Part shown: in pieces, positions 53,387-62,897 of the stretch
Layout of the letters: each line of letters opens with the position of its first letter
Numbering within the stretch: the first letter of the stretch is position 1
Assembly (NCBI RefSeq): GCF_051433165.1
Contig: NZ_JBHMFS010000008.1
Location: 1 to 64,000 of the forward strand
Direction of reading: 5' to 3'
Source of the DNA: Falsiroseomonas sp051433165
Lineage (GTDB): Bacteria; Pseudomonadota; Alphaproteobacteria; Acetobacterales; Acetobacteraceae
Length of the DNA stretch: 64,000 nt
Notes under the pieces: generated by a model
Told to the model about the DNA's origin: nothing
The model's input: only the letters and a program-made list of their open reading frames with translations
Databases searched by the model: none
Position numbers and translations under genes: made by a program

Positions 53387-54370
53387 TCAGGCGCGGTAGT
53401 CGGCGATCAGCTTGGCACCATCGGCCCCGGCGCGGGCCACCCACTCATCGGTCATGGTGGCGCTGATGCGGCGCAGGCCGGCGAGGAATTCCTCGGTCGG
53501 CGGAATCACCTGCATGCCGCGCTGGCCGAGCGTGGCCTCCGTGCTGCGCTGCGCCTCCGCGCTCAATTCATAGCCACGCGTTTCGGCGGCCGCGGCGGCG
53601 GTGCGGACGGCGGCCTGGTCGGCAGGGGACAGCGCATCGAGCGCGCGGCGAGACACCAGCACCGCGTTCTTGGTCATCGAGAAGCCGAGCGGTGTGAAGA
53701 CCTTCGCGTAATCCCAGGCGGCGGTGTCCACGCCGGTGGCGGCGGAGGTGATCTGCGCCTGCACCACGCCGGTGGCGAAGGCCTGGGCCAGCTCGGCGGA
53801 CTGCACCAGCGTGGGCTGCGCGCCGACCAGGGCGGCGAAGCGGTTGGTCGCCGGGCTGAAGGTGCGGAAGCGCAGGCCACGCAGACCCTCGATGGTCGGG
53901 ATCGGGTTCTGGGCATAGAGGCCGGCCGGCGGCCAGGGCAGCATATACAGCAGGCTGAGGCCCTGGCGGGCGAAGCGCGTCTCGATATAGGGCTTTTGCA
54001 GATCGGCCAGCTTCTTCGCCTGCGGGAAGTTGGTGACGAGCTGCGGAATGGCATCCGCGTCGAAGAAGACGTCCTCATTCGAATAGGCGGTCAGCAGGAT
54101 CTCGCCTGCCTGCACCTGGCCGGTCTGCACGCCGCGCTTGATCTGCGGCATCGGCAGCAGGCCGCCATTGGTATGCAGCTGGATGGAGAGGCGGCCGCTG
54201 GTCGCGGCCTCGATATCCGTCACCATCTGGCGGATGTTGCGGGTGTGGAAATTGCCGTCGGCGTAGGGCGTGGCCATCTGCCAGCGCGTCTGCGCCGAGG
54301 CGCCGCGCGTCAGCGCAGGCAGGGCAAGGGCTGCGCCGGTGGCGGCGAGGAGGTGGCGGCGGTCGATCAT
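53387..54370 (-). CDS. TRAP transporter substrate-binding protein (DctP), second paralogue
   Basis: The 327-residue product has an export signal (MIDRRHLLAATGAALALPALTRGASA) and matches its neighbour residue for residue in long stretches (ATPYADGNFHTRNIRQ, GGLLPMPQIKRGVQTGQVQ, TSAATGVDTAAWDYAK). It keeps the ligand-binding Arg (GLRFRTFS). It probably arose by tandem duplication. It has no separate DctQM, so both receptors may feed one permease with different ligands. Confidence 0.92.
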   Translation of the reverse strand: MIDRRHLLAATGAALALPALTRGASAQTRWQMATPYADGNFHTRNIRQMVTDIEAATSGRLSIQLHTNGGLLPMPQIKRGVQTGQVQAGEILLTAYSNEDVFFDADAIPQLVTNFPQAKKLADLQKPYIETRFARQGLSLLYMLPWPPAGLYAQNPIPTIEGLRGLRFRTFSPATNRFAALVGAQPTLVQSAELAQAFATGVVQAQITSAATGVDTAAWDYAKVFTPLGFSMTKNAVLVSRRALDALSPADQAAVRTAAAAAETRGYELSAEAQRSTEATLGQRGMQVIPPTEEFLAGLRRISATMTDEWVARAGADGAKLIADYRA

Positions 54371-54449
54371 GGTGAAGCTGTCCCTCGGATGTTGCTCTCC
54401 GTGGCGCGAGCATCGCCCCCAATCGACCGACTGGGCAACCCCCTTGAGC

Positions 54450-54716
54450 CTAAAGCGGGTAGTCGCGCGCCGGATCGATGCCGGCGGTGGTCAGGAATTT
54501 CCGCATCTCCACCACCTCCTCCTTCGACAGGCTGTGGCGCGTGTCGTGGAAGCCGTGCGTGTGGCCGGCCAGGGCGACCTTCACCTGGCCGTGCCCACCA
54601 GTCGTCACTTCCGCGCCCACCGCCTCCATCACCGCGAAGGCCTGCTTCGGGTCGATATTGGCGCTGACCGGATGCGCGAACAGCGCGTGGAGAACCTTGC
54701 GGTGCTGGTGGTTCAT
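54450..54716 (-). CDS. HicA-like small protein without partner
   Basis: The 88-residue product begins MNHQHRKVLHALFAHPVSANIDPKQAFAV, then GAEVTTGGHGQVKVALAGHTHGFHDTRH and EVVEMRKFLTTAGIDP. This resembles a divergent branch of the HicA fold, whose members bind and cleave RNA through a catalytic His. No HicB-type antitoxin is adjacent. AGGGA lies upstream of the ATG at 54716; the longer frame from 54788 is less likely. Such solitary relatives may not be toxins. Confidence 0.55.
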   Translation of the reverse strand: MNHQHRKVLHALFAHPVSANIDPKQAFAVMEAVGAEVTTGGHGQVKVALAGHTHGFHDTRHSLSKEEVVEMRKFLTTAGIDPARDYPL

Positions 54717-54794
54717 CAATGTGGTCCCTGCCGTTGTGACCAGGACAGTCTCCACCCAGGCGGCGCGCGGGTCCTTGACCTGAATCAAGCGAGG

Positions 54795-56357
54795 TCAGTT
54801 GGCGGGACGCGTGCCCATGGCCACCGTGCGCTCATCCATTCGCGGCTCATGCACCAGGCCTCGGCGGGTCGCCCAGGTATTGGTGATGTTGTAGAGCGGC
54901 ACCATCGCCACATCATCGGTCGCCAGCCGGATGGCCTGTCGCAGCACCGCGGCGCGATCCTCCAGCTTCAGCAGCGTCGCCGCGCGGTCGGTCAGCGAAT
55001 CCAGCTCCGGATTGGCGTAGCGCGCCGCATTGGCCGCGCCGCGCCGGGCCGCGCGGTCGAAGGTGCCAAGCACGCTGATCAGGAAGCTGCCGGCCTCCCC
55101 GGTGCTGCTGCCCCAGCCGGCCAGGCGGATGGGGAATTCCTGGCGCGCGGACCGGGCGGAGTAGCTGGTCCAGGGCAGCGCCTCCACCGCCGTGCGGACC
55201 CCGATTCGCGCCCACATCTGCGCCACCGCCTGGGCGGTGCGGGCGTCATTCGGGTAGCGGTCATTCGGCGTGAACAGGGTGATCCGGAAGCCGTCCGGAT
55301 AGCCGGCCTCCGCCAGCAGGCGGCGCGCGCCGTCCGGGTCGAATTCCGGCACCGGGACCTCCGGCGCATGGGTGGTGGTGCCCGGCGGCATCCATTGGCC
55401 GGCGGGCGCGGCCGCACCCTCCATCACCCGGTCCACCAGCGCCTCCCGGTTCACCGAGATGGTCAGCGCGCGGCGCACCCGCACATCGTCGAAGGGGTTC
55501 ACCTCCATCGGCCGGCCGTCATTATCCGTGACCTGCGGCAGATTGCCGCGGCGCGAGCGGTCGAAGGCGATGAAGATCAGGCGCAGGCCCTGGACCTCCG
55601 CGACGGAAACGCGGCTGTCGCGGCGCAGGCGTGCAAGGTCGGTCGAGGGCACCTGATCGATCAGATCCACATCGCCGGCGAGCAGCGCGGAAACCCGCGC
55701 GGTATCATTCGCCACGACGCGATAGGTCACACGTTCCCAGGGTTGGCGCGGGCCGAACCAGGACTCGTTCCGCGCCAGCTCGAAACGGTTGCCGGGGATG
55801 GAATTGGTGATGCGGTAGGGCCCGGTGCCGATGGCGGCGCGGCCGGCGTTGAAATCCTCCGTCCCGCGGCCCTCCACCGCATGTTTCGCGACCATGGCGA
55901 TGGAGCCGAGTTCCACCGGCAGCAGCGGATGCGGCGCCGCGGTGTGGAAACGCACGGTGTGGGAATCGATGATCTCCGTGCGCTGGATGGCGCGCACGAA
56001 GGGGGCGAAGCTGGCCGGCGTGTTCGGCACGGTCGGCGGACGCGCGATGGAAAACGCCACATCCTCCGCCGTGAAGGGCGTGCCGTCATGCCAGGTGACG
56101 CCGCGGCGCAGCTTGAACTCCCACACGGTGGGCGAAATCGCGTTCCAGGATTCGGCTAGGCCGGGATAGGTCTTCACCTCCGCATCGCGTTCCACCAGCC
56201 GGTCGAAGATGTGCATGGACAGCGCGAAATTCGGTGCCGCGTTGTAGAAATGCGGATCGACGGATGTGGGCGGGGCCCCCGTTGCGACCGTGAGGTTCTG
56301 GGCGAAGGCTGCCGTGCTGGCCGCCGCGAAGATGGTCGTCAGAACCCCGAGCCGCAT
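54795..56357 (-). CDS. ABC transporter substrate-binding protein, family 5 (orphan)
   Basis: The 520-residue product has a Sec signal (MRLGVLTTIFAAASTAAFAQ) and the peptide-binding pattern TSVDPHFYNAAPNFALSMHIFDRLVERD, FKLRRGVTWHDGTPFTAEDVAFS and GTGPYRI. No permease or ATPase is adjacent, so it is an orphan receptor, possibly serving the dpp-type importer at 14971-20241 or one outside the window. The ATG at 56357 opens the signal peptide; a GTG 9 bases upstream would overlap the CBS stop. It follows the CBS gene by 5 bases. Confidence 0.88.
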   Translation of the reverse strand: MRLGVLTTIFAAASTAAFAQNLTVATGAPPTSVDPHFYNAAPNFALSMHIFDRLVERDAEVKTYPGLAESWNAISPTVWEFKLRRGVTWHDGTPFTAEDVAFSIARPPTVPNTPASFAPFVRAIQRTEIIDSHTVRFHTAAPHPLLPVELGSIAMVAKHAVEGRGTEDFNAGRAAIGTGPYRITNSIPGNRFELARNESWFGPRQPWERVTYRVVANDTARVSALLAGDVDLIDQVPSTDLARLRRDSRVSVAEVQGLRLIFIAFDRSRRGNLPQVTDNDGRPMEVNPFDDVRVRRALTISVNREALVDRVMEGAAAPAGQWMPPGTTTHAPEVPVPEFDPDGARRLLAEAGYPDGFRITLFTPNDRYPNDARTAQAVAQMWARIGVRTAVEALPWTSYSARSARQEFPIRLAGWGSSTGEAGSFLISVLGTFDRAARRGAANAARYANPELDSLTDRAATLLKLEDRAAVLRQAIRLATDDVAMVPLYNITNTWATRRGLVHEPRMDERTVAMGTRPAN

Positions 56358-56362
56358 TCGTG

Positions 56363-56806
56363 TCACCCCGCGCTTTCGACGTAGTGCCGCAATTCCTCGG
56401 CCTCATGCACCGCTTCCTCGATCCGCGCCTTCACGAGATCACCGATCGAGACCATGCCGGCGAGGCTGCCATCCTCCTCCAGCACCGGCAAGTGGCGAAC
56501 GCGCCGATCCGTCATCAGCTCCAGCGCCTCCGCGATGCGGGTGCGGGGCGTGACGGTGTGCAGCGCGCGGGTCATCAATTGCGCCGCCGGCATCATGACC
56601 GCTTCCGCACCATGGGCGCCGATGGCGCGCACCAGGTCGCGTTCGCTGACGATGCCCAGCACATCCTCGCCGCCATCGCGCACCAGCGCGGCACCGATGC
56701 GATGCTGCGCGAGAATCTGCGCGACCTGGCCGACTGTATCCTGCGCGGACACCGAGATCACCTCCGTGCCCTTGCGCTTCAGGATGATGGCGATGGTCAT
56801 GGTCAT
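56363..56806 (-). CDS. Tandem CBS-domain protein
   Basis: The 147-residue product holds two CBS domains: about 10-70 (VGQVAQILAQHRIGAALVRD, VLGIVSERDLVRAI) and 75-130 (PRTRIAEALELMTDRRVRHLPVLEEDGSLAGMVSIGDLVK). Stand-alone CBS pairs bind adenine nucleotides and sense energy or redox state. GGGAGGACA precedes the ATG at 56806. The partner enzyme is unknown; it is transcribed with the orphan binding protein downstream. Confidence 0.9.
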   Translation of the reverse strand: MTMTIAIILKRKGTEVISVSAQDTVGQVAQILAQHRIGAALVRDGGEDVLGIVSERDLVRAIGAHGAEAVMMPAAQLMTRALHTVTPRTRIAEALELMTDRRVRHLPVLEEDGSLAGMVSIGDLVKARIEEAVHEAEELRHYVESAG

Positions 56807-56943
56807 TGTCCTCCCATTGCGGAAGGCGCGGCCGAAGCCGTCCTGCCGAGGCAGGGATGGTGACAGGCAGGACAGCTTCGCGGCAAGCATTGCGTGCGGG
56901 GGATGGAGTGCGCTGCACGCAGCCATTGTGCAGCGCCGCAATT

Positions 56944-58707
56944 TCAGGCGGGCGTGCTTTCCCCGGTCAACTGCGTCCGCACCAGCTCCGCGAAGCGCCC
57001 ACCCAGTGCCACCAGCCCGGCGAAGCTGCCGCGTTCCATCACGCGACCTTGTTCGAAGACCAGGATCTCCTCCGCATCCCGCACGGTGGACAGGCGGTGG
57101 GCGATGACGAAGGTGGTGCGGTTGGCCATCAGCGCCCGCAGCGCGCGCTGCACCCGGGCTTCCGTTGCCGTATCCAGCGCGCTGGTCGCCTCGTCCAGGA
57201 TCAGCACCGGCGGGTCCTTCAGCAGCGCGCGGGCGATCGCGAGACGCTGGCGCTGGCCGCCGGAGAGCGAGGTGCCGCGCTCGCCGATCATCGTGTCGTA
57301 GCCCTGCGCCTTGGCTATGATGAAGTCGTGCGCCTCCGCCATCCGGCAGCAGCGCTCCAGATCCTCCTGTGTCGCGTCGGGGCGGCCGATCAGCAGGTTG
57401 GCGCGGATGGTGCGGTTGAACAGCATGCTCTCCTGGAACACCACGCCAATGTTGCGGCGCAAGCTATCCAGGGACAGGTCGCGCAGGTCGTGTCCGTCCA
57501 GAAGGATGCGTCCCTCCGATGGGTCCCACATGCGCTGCAGCAGCGCCATGGCGGTGGATTTGCCGGCCCCCGTCTGGCCGACCAGCGCGATGGTGCGGCC
57601 AGCCGGTGCATCCAGCTCCACATCCCGCAGGATGGGCGGGCCGCCGGGATAGGCGAAGCCGACATTCTCGAACCGCACCGCGCCGTCAGCGCGCGGCACG
57701 TTCAGCGCATCGGGCTTCTCCGGCACCGAGGACCTTGCATCCAGCACCGCGAAGAATTCCTCCAGCGACGGCATCTGGAACACCATGCGGGAGACGAAGC
57801 CCACCGCACCCTCCAGCCGCCCGATCAGCAGCGTGGCGAAGCCCATGAAGGACACGATCTCCCCCACGGTGGCCTCGCCCTGCACATGCAGCACAGTGCC
57901 AAGGACGAAGATGGCGATGACGGTGATGGTCGACGCCGCGCGCGTCAGCACGGACACCACCGCCCACCAGTTCAGGACCGGGAACTGGTGGTCCAGCACC
58001 TGGCGCACGATGTCGCCGAACAGCCGCGCCTCCGACGCCAGGCGGGAGAAGGACTGCACCACCATCACATTGGACAGAGCATCCTGTGCATTGCCGGCTA
58101 GGCTGCTCTGCAGGTTCTCCACGTGGCCCTGCGCTTCCTCCGTCTTCTGGATCACCCAGGCGGAGACCAGCGCGAACAGCACGACCAGCGCGATCAGCAG
58201 CAGGCCGAGCCGCCAGTTCATCACCAGCGTCAGCGGCAGCAGCACCAGGGCGGCGATGAAGGTGGTCAGGTGTTCGCGGAAGAAGGACAGCCACAGACCG
58301 AACAGATTGTCCGACCCCACCAGCATCACCTTCATCAGCCGGCCGGACTGCGTATCGCCGTGGAAGGATAGGGGCAGCGACAGCACATGCTCGAAATACC
58401 GCGCCATGATGGTCAGCCGGTTGCGATGCGCCATGCGGTCCGAGAGCAGCGCGACGGCCACATTGGCGCCGATCGCCGAAAGCCCGACCGCCGCCCACAG
58501 CACCAGCAGGGCCAGCGCCTCCGTCCAAAGGCTGGCGCTGCTCATGCGGTCGGAGCGCGACAGCAGGTCGATCACCCGGCCGAACAGCACCGGCTCCAGG
58601 AAACTCAGCCCGGCCAGCGCCAGGGCGGCAAAGCCCAGGCCGTAGGCAATCCAGCGATCCGGCCCAAGAAGCTGGAGCACCCGTAGATAGAGACGCAGGA
58701 AGCGCAT
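56944..58707 (-). CDS. NdvA/ChvA-type glucan ABC exporter
   Basis: The 587-residue half-transporter has six N-terminal membrane helices (about 20-310, starting FLRLYLRVLQLLGPDRWIAYG) and an ATPase with Walker A GQTGAGKST, Q-loop FQESMLF, signature LSGGQRQRLAIARAL, Walker B LILDEATSALD and H-loop AHRLS. SFHGDTQSGRLMKVMLVGSDNLFGLWLSFFREHL is the region typical of the NdvA/ChvA branch, which exports cyclic beta-1,2-glucan, and the length agrees. GGAGGGG precedes the ATG at 58707. Its neighbour is a beta-glucan-acting cellulase. No glucan synthase is in view. Confidence 0.85.
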   Translation of the reverse strand: MRFLRLYLRVLQLLGPDRWIAYGLGFAALALAGLSFLEPVLFGRVIDLLSRSDRMSSASLWTEALALLVLWAAVGLSAIGANVAVALLSDRMAHRNRLTIMARYFEHVLSLPLSFHGDTQSGRLMKVMLVGSDNLFGLWLSFFREHLTTFIAALVLLPLTLVMNWRLGLLLIALVVLFALVSAWVIQKTEEAQGHVENLQSSLAGNAQDALSNVMVVQSFSRLASEARLFGDIVRQVLDHQFPVLNWWAVVSVLTRAASTITVIAIFVLGTVLHVQGEATVGEIVSFMGFATLLIGRLEGAVGFVSRMVFQMPSLEEFFAVLDARSSVPEKPDALNVPRADGAVRFENVGFAYPGGPPILRDVELDAPAGRTIALVGQTGAGKSTAMALLQRMWDPSEGRILLDGHDLRDLSLDSLRRNIGVVFQESMLFNRTIRANLLIGRPDATQEDLERCCRMAEAHDFIIAKAQGYDTMIGERGTSLSGGQRQRLAIARALLKDPPVLILDEATSALDTATEARVQRALRALMANRTTFVIAHRLSTVRDAEEILVFEQGRVMERGSFAGLVALGGRFAELVRTQLTGESTPA

Positions 58708-58906
58708 ACGCCGGGACCCCTCCCTCCCCCATTTCCGCGCGCGACTCTGGGCCGGCCGCCTCAGGGGAGGCGATGTAGAAGTCGCGAAAAAACGGCCGTC
58801 TTGCAAGTCGTGGTGCGCGCATGCCGGGAATAGCTATGGTAGCGGCAGGGCGGCGAAGTAGTTTCCGCCGCTGAATCGCGGAAATGGGTTTTTCCCGGAT
58901 CGCGGT

Positions 58907-61345
58907 TCAGACCACCCAATCGTCATCGAGGATACGGGCGATGCCGTTGCCATCGGCGATGGTTGCCCCATCCGGCGCCGACAGCATCAGGCGGAACCAC
59001 TCCGTGCCCTCTGGCACATGGTCCGGTCGCAACGTGATGGCGACGGTCTTGCTGGTCTCGCCCGGCGCGAAGACCAGCGTGCCGGAGGCGGCGACATAAT
59101 CCGTCTCATCCGCCGTGCCGGGCATGGTCTGCCAATCCACCGAAACCGGCGCCACCCCGGGCGCCGTCAGGCTCACGGTGAACACCGCCTGGTGCGGCGC
59201 CTGCGCGGCCTCGGGCAGGATCGGCGCCAGCGCCGCGAGCTTGTCGAGGTTCACGCTGCGCCAGTCATCCGCCAGGATGCCGCCGGTATCGCCCGAATTG
59301 GGGTTCCATGACCACCAGGCGTAGGACACGCCGGCGCCGGGCACATCCTGCACGCCATCGGCATTGGTATCGCCGGCAAGGTAGGCGGTGATCTTTTCCA
59401 TCCAGGCACGGTCGCGCGGGTCCGTGAGGCGGGAGCCCATCTCGCCGACCAGCACGGGTGCCGTCCCCTCCCGCCACAGATAGCCCCACATGCGGTCGAA
59501 CAGGGCCGGCAGGTTGTTCGGAAAATCGGCGGTATAGAAGAACGGCTGCGGGTAGACCGAATTCGGGTAGTCATGCGGCGAATAGACCAGCTTGTCCGGC
59601 TGGTTCAGCAGGATCGGCCGGTCCCGCGCCCCGGCGAGATTTCCGCCCCACCAGTAGTATTCGCCATAATGCTGGCCGACGCCTTCCACCAGGATCAGCC
59701 AATCCGGGTTCCGGGCCAGCACCGCATTGCCGGCGATCTCGGCCGCCATGGCCCAGGATTTCCAGTTGGCGCCATGCGGTTCGTTGTGCAGATCGGCGCC
59801 GATCACGGTGGGGTTGCCGGCGTAGCGCGTCGCCAGATCCTCCCACATCTTCACCCAGCGCACGGTGGTGAATTCGCCCTCATACCAAAGGCCATTGCCG
59901 TTCGGGCCGTTGCCGGCGCTGCTGCGATGGTGATCCAGGATGATCCGCAGGCCGATCTGCCCGGCATGTTCCACGATCCGGTCCATGATCTGGATCGGCG
60001 ACAGCCCGGCGAGGTCCGGGTTCAGGTGGAAATCGATGCCGTTCGGCGTGCCGCCCTTCTGGATCGCCTCGGCGGAGAAGGGCAGGCGGATGGCGTTGAA
60101 GCCCAGTTCTGCCATCTGCTCCATCATCTCGCGCCAGTTCCGCACATGCAGCCCGTGCGGGGCAAAGGTCGTGGTCTCCAGCCCGAACCAGTTGACCGCG
60201 GCGATGCGGACCGCGGCACCGGTCGCGTCCACGATCTCCCGTCCCGAGGTGGACAGGGCGCCCTGCATCGGCCCGGGGCCGGGGTCGCCTTCCGTGATCG
60301 TCATGGCATCTGCGGTCATCAGCCGCGGTAGATCATCGTTGACGATGATGCCCAGGGCCTCATCATCCGCCAGCGTGCCGCGCACGGCGTGGGACAGGCG
60401 CAGCAGCACCGTCTCATCCGACTCGATCACCCGGTCGCCCAGCACCTTCACCACGATGTCGCGGCTGGTCTCGCCGGGGTTGAAACGCAGCGTGCCGCTG
60501 CGGGCGAGGTAGTCCTCGCCTGCCACCGCGGTGCCATCGGCGGTGGCGAAACGTACCAGCACGGCCCTGGTGGAGGCCTCGGACAGGGTCACGGTGAAGG
60601 TCAGGTTGGCCTGGCCACCATTGCGCTCCACAACACTGGCATCGGCGATGTGGATGCGCGGCCCGTCATCGTTCAGCACCGTGGCCACCGCCACCTCCGT
60701 GCCCAGCGTGCCGCCGGTGGCGCCGGTCAGGCGCAGGGCGAAGGTTTCGGTGCCTTCCGGGACGACATCATCGACCAGGCCGATTGCGACCAGCCGGGTG
60801 GTCTCCCCGGGGGCGAAGGTGACGCTGCCGGTCGCCGCCAGGAAATCGGTGCCGGCCCGCGCCGTGCCGGCTTCGGTCGCATAGCTCACCGTGACGGGGG
60901 CGGTGGCGGCATGGGTCAGGCTGATGCGGAACCGCGCGACGCCATCGGATTCCAGGACCGTGACGCCGGCGATGTCGATGCCCGGTGGCGCCACCGGAAC
61001 CGGAGGCTCCACAGGAACCGGAGGCTCCACAGGGACCGGAGGCTCCCCCAGGCCCGGCGCGTGCAGCAGCCAGGCGGAGGGGTCGGGCACGCTGCCGCCG
61101 GGTGTGGCGGTGAAGCCGATCTCGGCGCGGCCGCCAGCGGGCACATTGGCATTCCAGGGGGCGTTCCGCAGCAGCACCCGCCCATCCGCCTGGCTGACGA
61201 TCTCGGCGCCCCAGATGTTGTCGATGACGAAACCGGCGTCGAAGCCGAGCTGCCAGCCGGCCAGGGCGCGGTCGGTGTCCAGCAAGACCTGGCCGACAAA
61301 GCCGTGGCCCCAGTCGCTGCTGCGGGAAAACGCGACCTTCAGCAT
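58907..61345 (-). CDS. GH5 cellulase with CBM2-like and Calx-beta domains
   Basis: The 812-residue protein has an N-terminal CBM2-like domain (about 1-95, with W32, W45 and W64), a PVPVEPP linker (101-121), Calx-beta domains at about 122-226 and 229-338, and a GH5 catalytic domain (about 365-705; acid/base E522 in LHNEPHG, nucleophile E635 in LVGEMGS). Calx-beta-like strands flank the GH5 domain (341-354 and 715-811), as if it were inserted into a third such fold. No Sec signal is visible, and a type I secretion route is possible. TTGACC near 61397 on the minus strand may be its -35. Confidence 0.87.
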   Translation of the reverse strand: MLKVAFSRSSDWGHGFVGQVLLDTDRALAGWQLGFDAGFVIDNIWGAEIVSQADGRVLLRNAPWNANVPAGGRAEIGFTATPGGSVPDPSAWLLHAPGLGEPPVPVEPPVPVEPPVPVAPPGIDIAGVTVLESDGVARFRISLTHAATAPVTVSYATEAGTARAGTDFLAATGSVTFAPGETTRLVAIGLVDDVVPEGTETFALRLTGATGGTLGTEVAVATVLNDDGPRIHIADASVVERNGGQANLTFTVTLSEASTRAVLVRFATADGTAVAGEDYLARSGTLRFNPGETSRDIVVKVLGDRVIESDETVLLRLSHAVRGTLADDEALGIIVNDDLPRLMTADAMTITEGDPGPGPMQGALSTSGREIVDATGAAVRIAAVNWFGLETTTFAPHGLHVRNWREMMEQMAELGFNAIRLPFSAEAIQKGGTPNGIDFHLNPDLAGLSPIQIMDRIVEHAGQIGLRIILDHHRSSAGNGPNGNGLWYEGEFTTVRWVKMWEDLATRYAGNPTVIGADLHNEPHGANWKSWAMAAEIAGNAVLARNPDWLILVEGVGQHYGEYYWWGGNLAGARDRPILLNQPDKLVYSPHDYPNSVYPQPFFYTADFPNNLPALFDRMWGYLWREGTAPVLVGEMGSRLTDPRDRAWMEKITAYLAGDTNADGVQDVPGAGVSYAWWSWNPNSGDTGGILADDWRSVNLDKLAALAPILPEAAQAPHQAVFTVSLTAPGVAPVSVDWQTMPGTADETDYVAASGTLVFAPGETSKTVAITLRPDHVPEGTEWFRLMLSAPDGATIADGNGIARILDDDWVV

Positions 61346-61428
61346 CCTGCCATCCTCGCAACTGCGTGAATGTTCATCTCACGTTGCGATTCGGGCGGTC
61401 AAGTCGCTCAGTTAACGAGAATTCTGCC

Positions 61429-62883
61429 TCAGCTTCGCCAGGCGGCCGGGACGTGGCGGAAGGGCAGTGCCGCCAGATCCAGCGCGGCCGGGCCGGGGCA
61501 GTCGCATTCCACGATCGCGGCGCAGCGTCCGGCGAAGGCGGCGCGGAAATGGTTCTTCGCCTTGTTCGCCAGCAGGCGCGTCTCCGTCAGGTCGATGCCG
61601 TGCAGCGCGAAGAAGGCCGGGTCCACCGCCGCCTCCTTTCGGCTGGTGATGATGATGCGGAGCCAGTCGCCCACAACCAGCACGGCGGTCGGGCCGAGAT
61701 CCACCGGCGCGCCGCGCTCCATCGGACCCTCATTGGTGAAGCGCCCCTCGGTCAGTCGTTCCACCGTCGCGGTGACGGCAACGGGCGGGCCGAAATCCGC
61801 CGTGGTGCGGCCGCCGAGCGTGAAGCGCGCCTCCGCCCCCTGCCCCGCCGCCCGGGCCGCGGCGACGCTGTCCGGGTCGTGCAGGAAGGCGAAGACGGTC
61901 GGCACGCCGGGCGCGGCCTCCACCAGCGCACGCAGCAGGCCAGGGCTGTCGGCGACACCGCCCGAAAGCGGGTTATCGGCCGGGTCCAGCAGCGCCACCA
62001 GGCCGGGCGGCGCGGAGAGCGCCGTGGCCAACGCCGCCCGCGGCCCCGGCAGGGTTACGTCGAAGCGCGGCAGGCGGGTTTCGATGGCGCCGATCACGGC
62101 CTTCGCGGCGCGCGTTGCAGCTTCCGCCGTAGTGGCCCAGGCCATGCCGGAGGGGCCGGCGAAGGGCGTGTCGCCCCAGGAGAAGCCGCCGAAGGGCGCG
62201 GCCTCCAGCACCACGTCATCCTCCAGCGCCGCTGCCTCCGCCCACACTTCCGCCATCGGCCCGGCCTCGGAGCGCATGTGGAAGGAATGCAGCACGCGCG
62301 GCAGTTTTTCGATGGCGCCATACAGGCGCGTGCCATCCATGCGCCGCTCCAGCATCGTCAGTGCCCGCAGCGCCGTCGCATCCATGTCGAGATGCGGATA
62401 GGTGCGATAGACGCTGGCGCCGTCCAGGAGGGTTGCGAGTTCCGGCGCCATGTTGCCGTGGAAATCGAAGCTGGCGGTCAGCGGCGTCGTGCCGATCACG
62501 CCGCGCACCTGCTGGATGATGTGCAGATCCGCCGCCGGCACATTTTCGGCCACGCAGGCGCCGTGCAGGGACAGGTACACGCCATCCCACGGCGCGCCTT
62601 CCCGCAGCCCATGCAGCACTTCGTCCAGCCAGCCCTCGAAGGCGGCGCGGGTCAGCGGGCCGCCGGGTTGGGCGGAGGTGCAGCGCAATATCGTCGCCCG
62701 CCAGTCGGGCCGCGCTTCCACGAACCGCGCCAGCCCGCCAAGTTCCGTGCCGGTGCCGGCATAGCGCACCAGCGCCTCCGCACCGCTGACCCATTCGCGG
62801 GACCGCAGGGCGTCCGCCTCGGTCGGGGTGGGAGAGAAGGAGTTACCCTCGAACCAGAGGCGGGCGACGGCGATGTTCGGCAT
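61429..62883 (-). CDS. M81 (MlrC-type) metallopeptidase
   Basis: The 484-residue product begins PNIAVARLWFEGNSFSPTPT and contains WDGVYLSLHGACVAEN, TASFDFHGNM with the metal-binding His, YRTYPHLDMD and a C-terminal domain with GVADSPGLLRALVE and KAKNHFRAAF. Family M81 includes MlrC, which cleaves linearised microcystin; most bacterial members act on unknown small peptides or amides. It is followed on the same strand by the cellulase gene and preceded by the YpfJ-type gene. Its substrate cannot be told. Confidence 0.88.
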   Translation of the reverse strand: MPNIAVARLWFEGNSFSPTPTEADALRSREWVSGAEALVRYAGTGTELGGLARFVEARPDWRATILRCTSAQPGGPLTRAAFEGWLDEVLHGLREGAPWDGVYLSLHGACVAENVPAADLHIIQQVRGVIGTTPLTASFDFHGNMAPELATLLDGASVYRTYPHLDMDATALRALTMLERRMDGTRLYGAIEKLPRVLHSFHMRSEAGPMAEVWAEAAALEDDVVLEAAPFGGFSWGDTPFAGPSGMAWATTAEAATRAAKAVIGAIETRLPRFDVTLPGPRAALATALSAPPGLVALLDPADNPLSGGVADSPGLLRALVEAAPGVPTVFAFLHDPDSVAAARAAGQGAEARFTLGGRTTADFGPPVAVTATVERLTEGRFTNEGPMERGAPVDLGPTAVLVVGDWLRIIITSRKEAAVDPAFFALHGIDLTETRLLANKAKNHFRAAFAGRCAAIVECDCPGPAALDLAALPFRHVPAAWRS

Positions 62884-62897
62884 GGCCGCAGTCTAGA

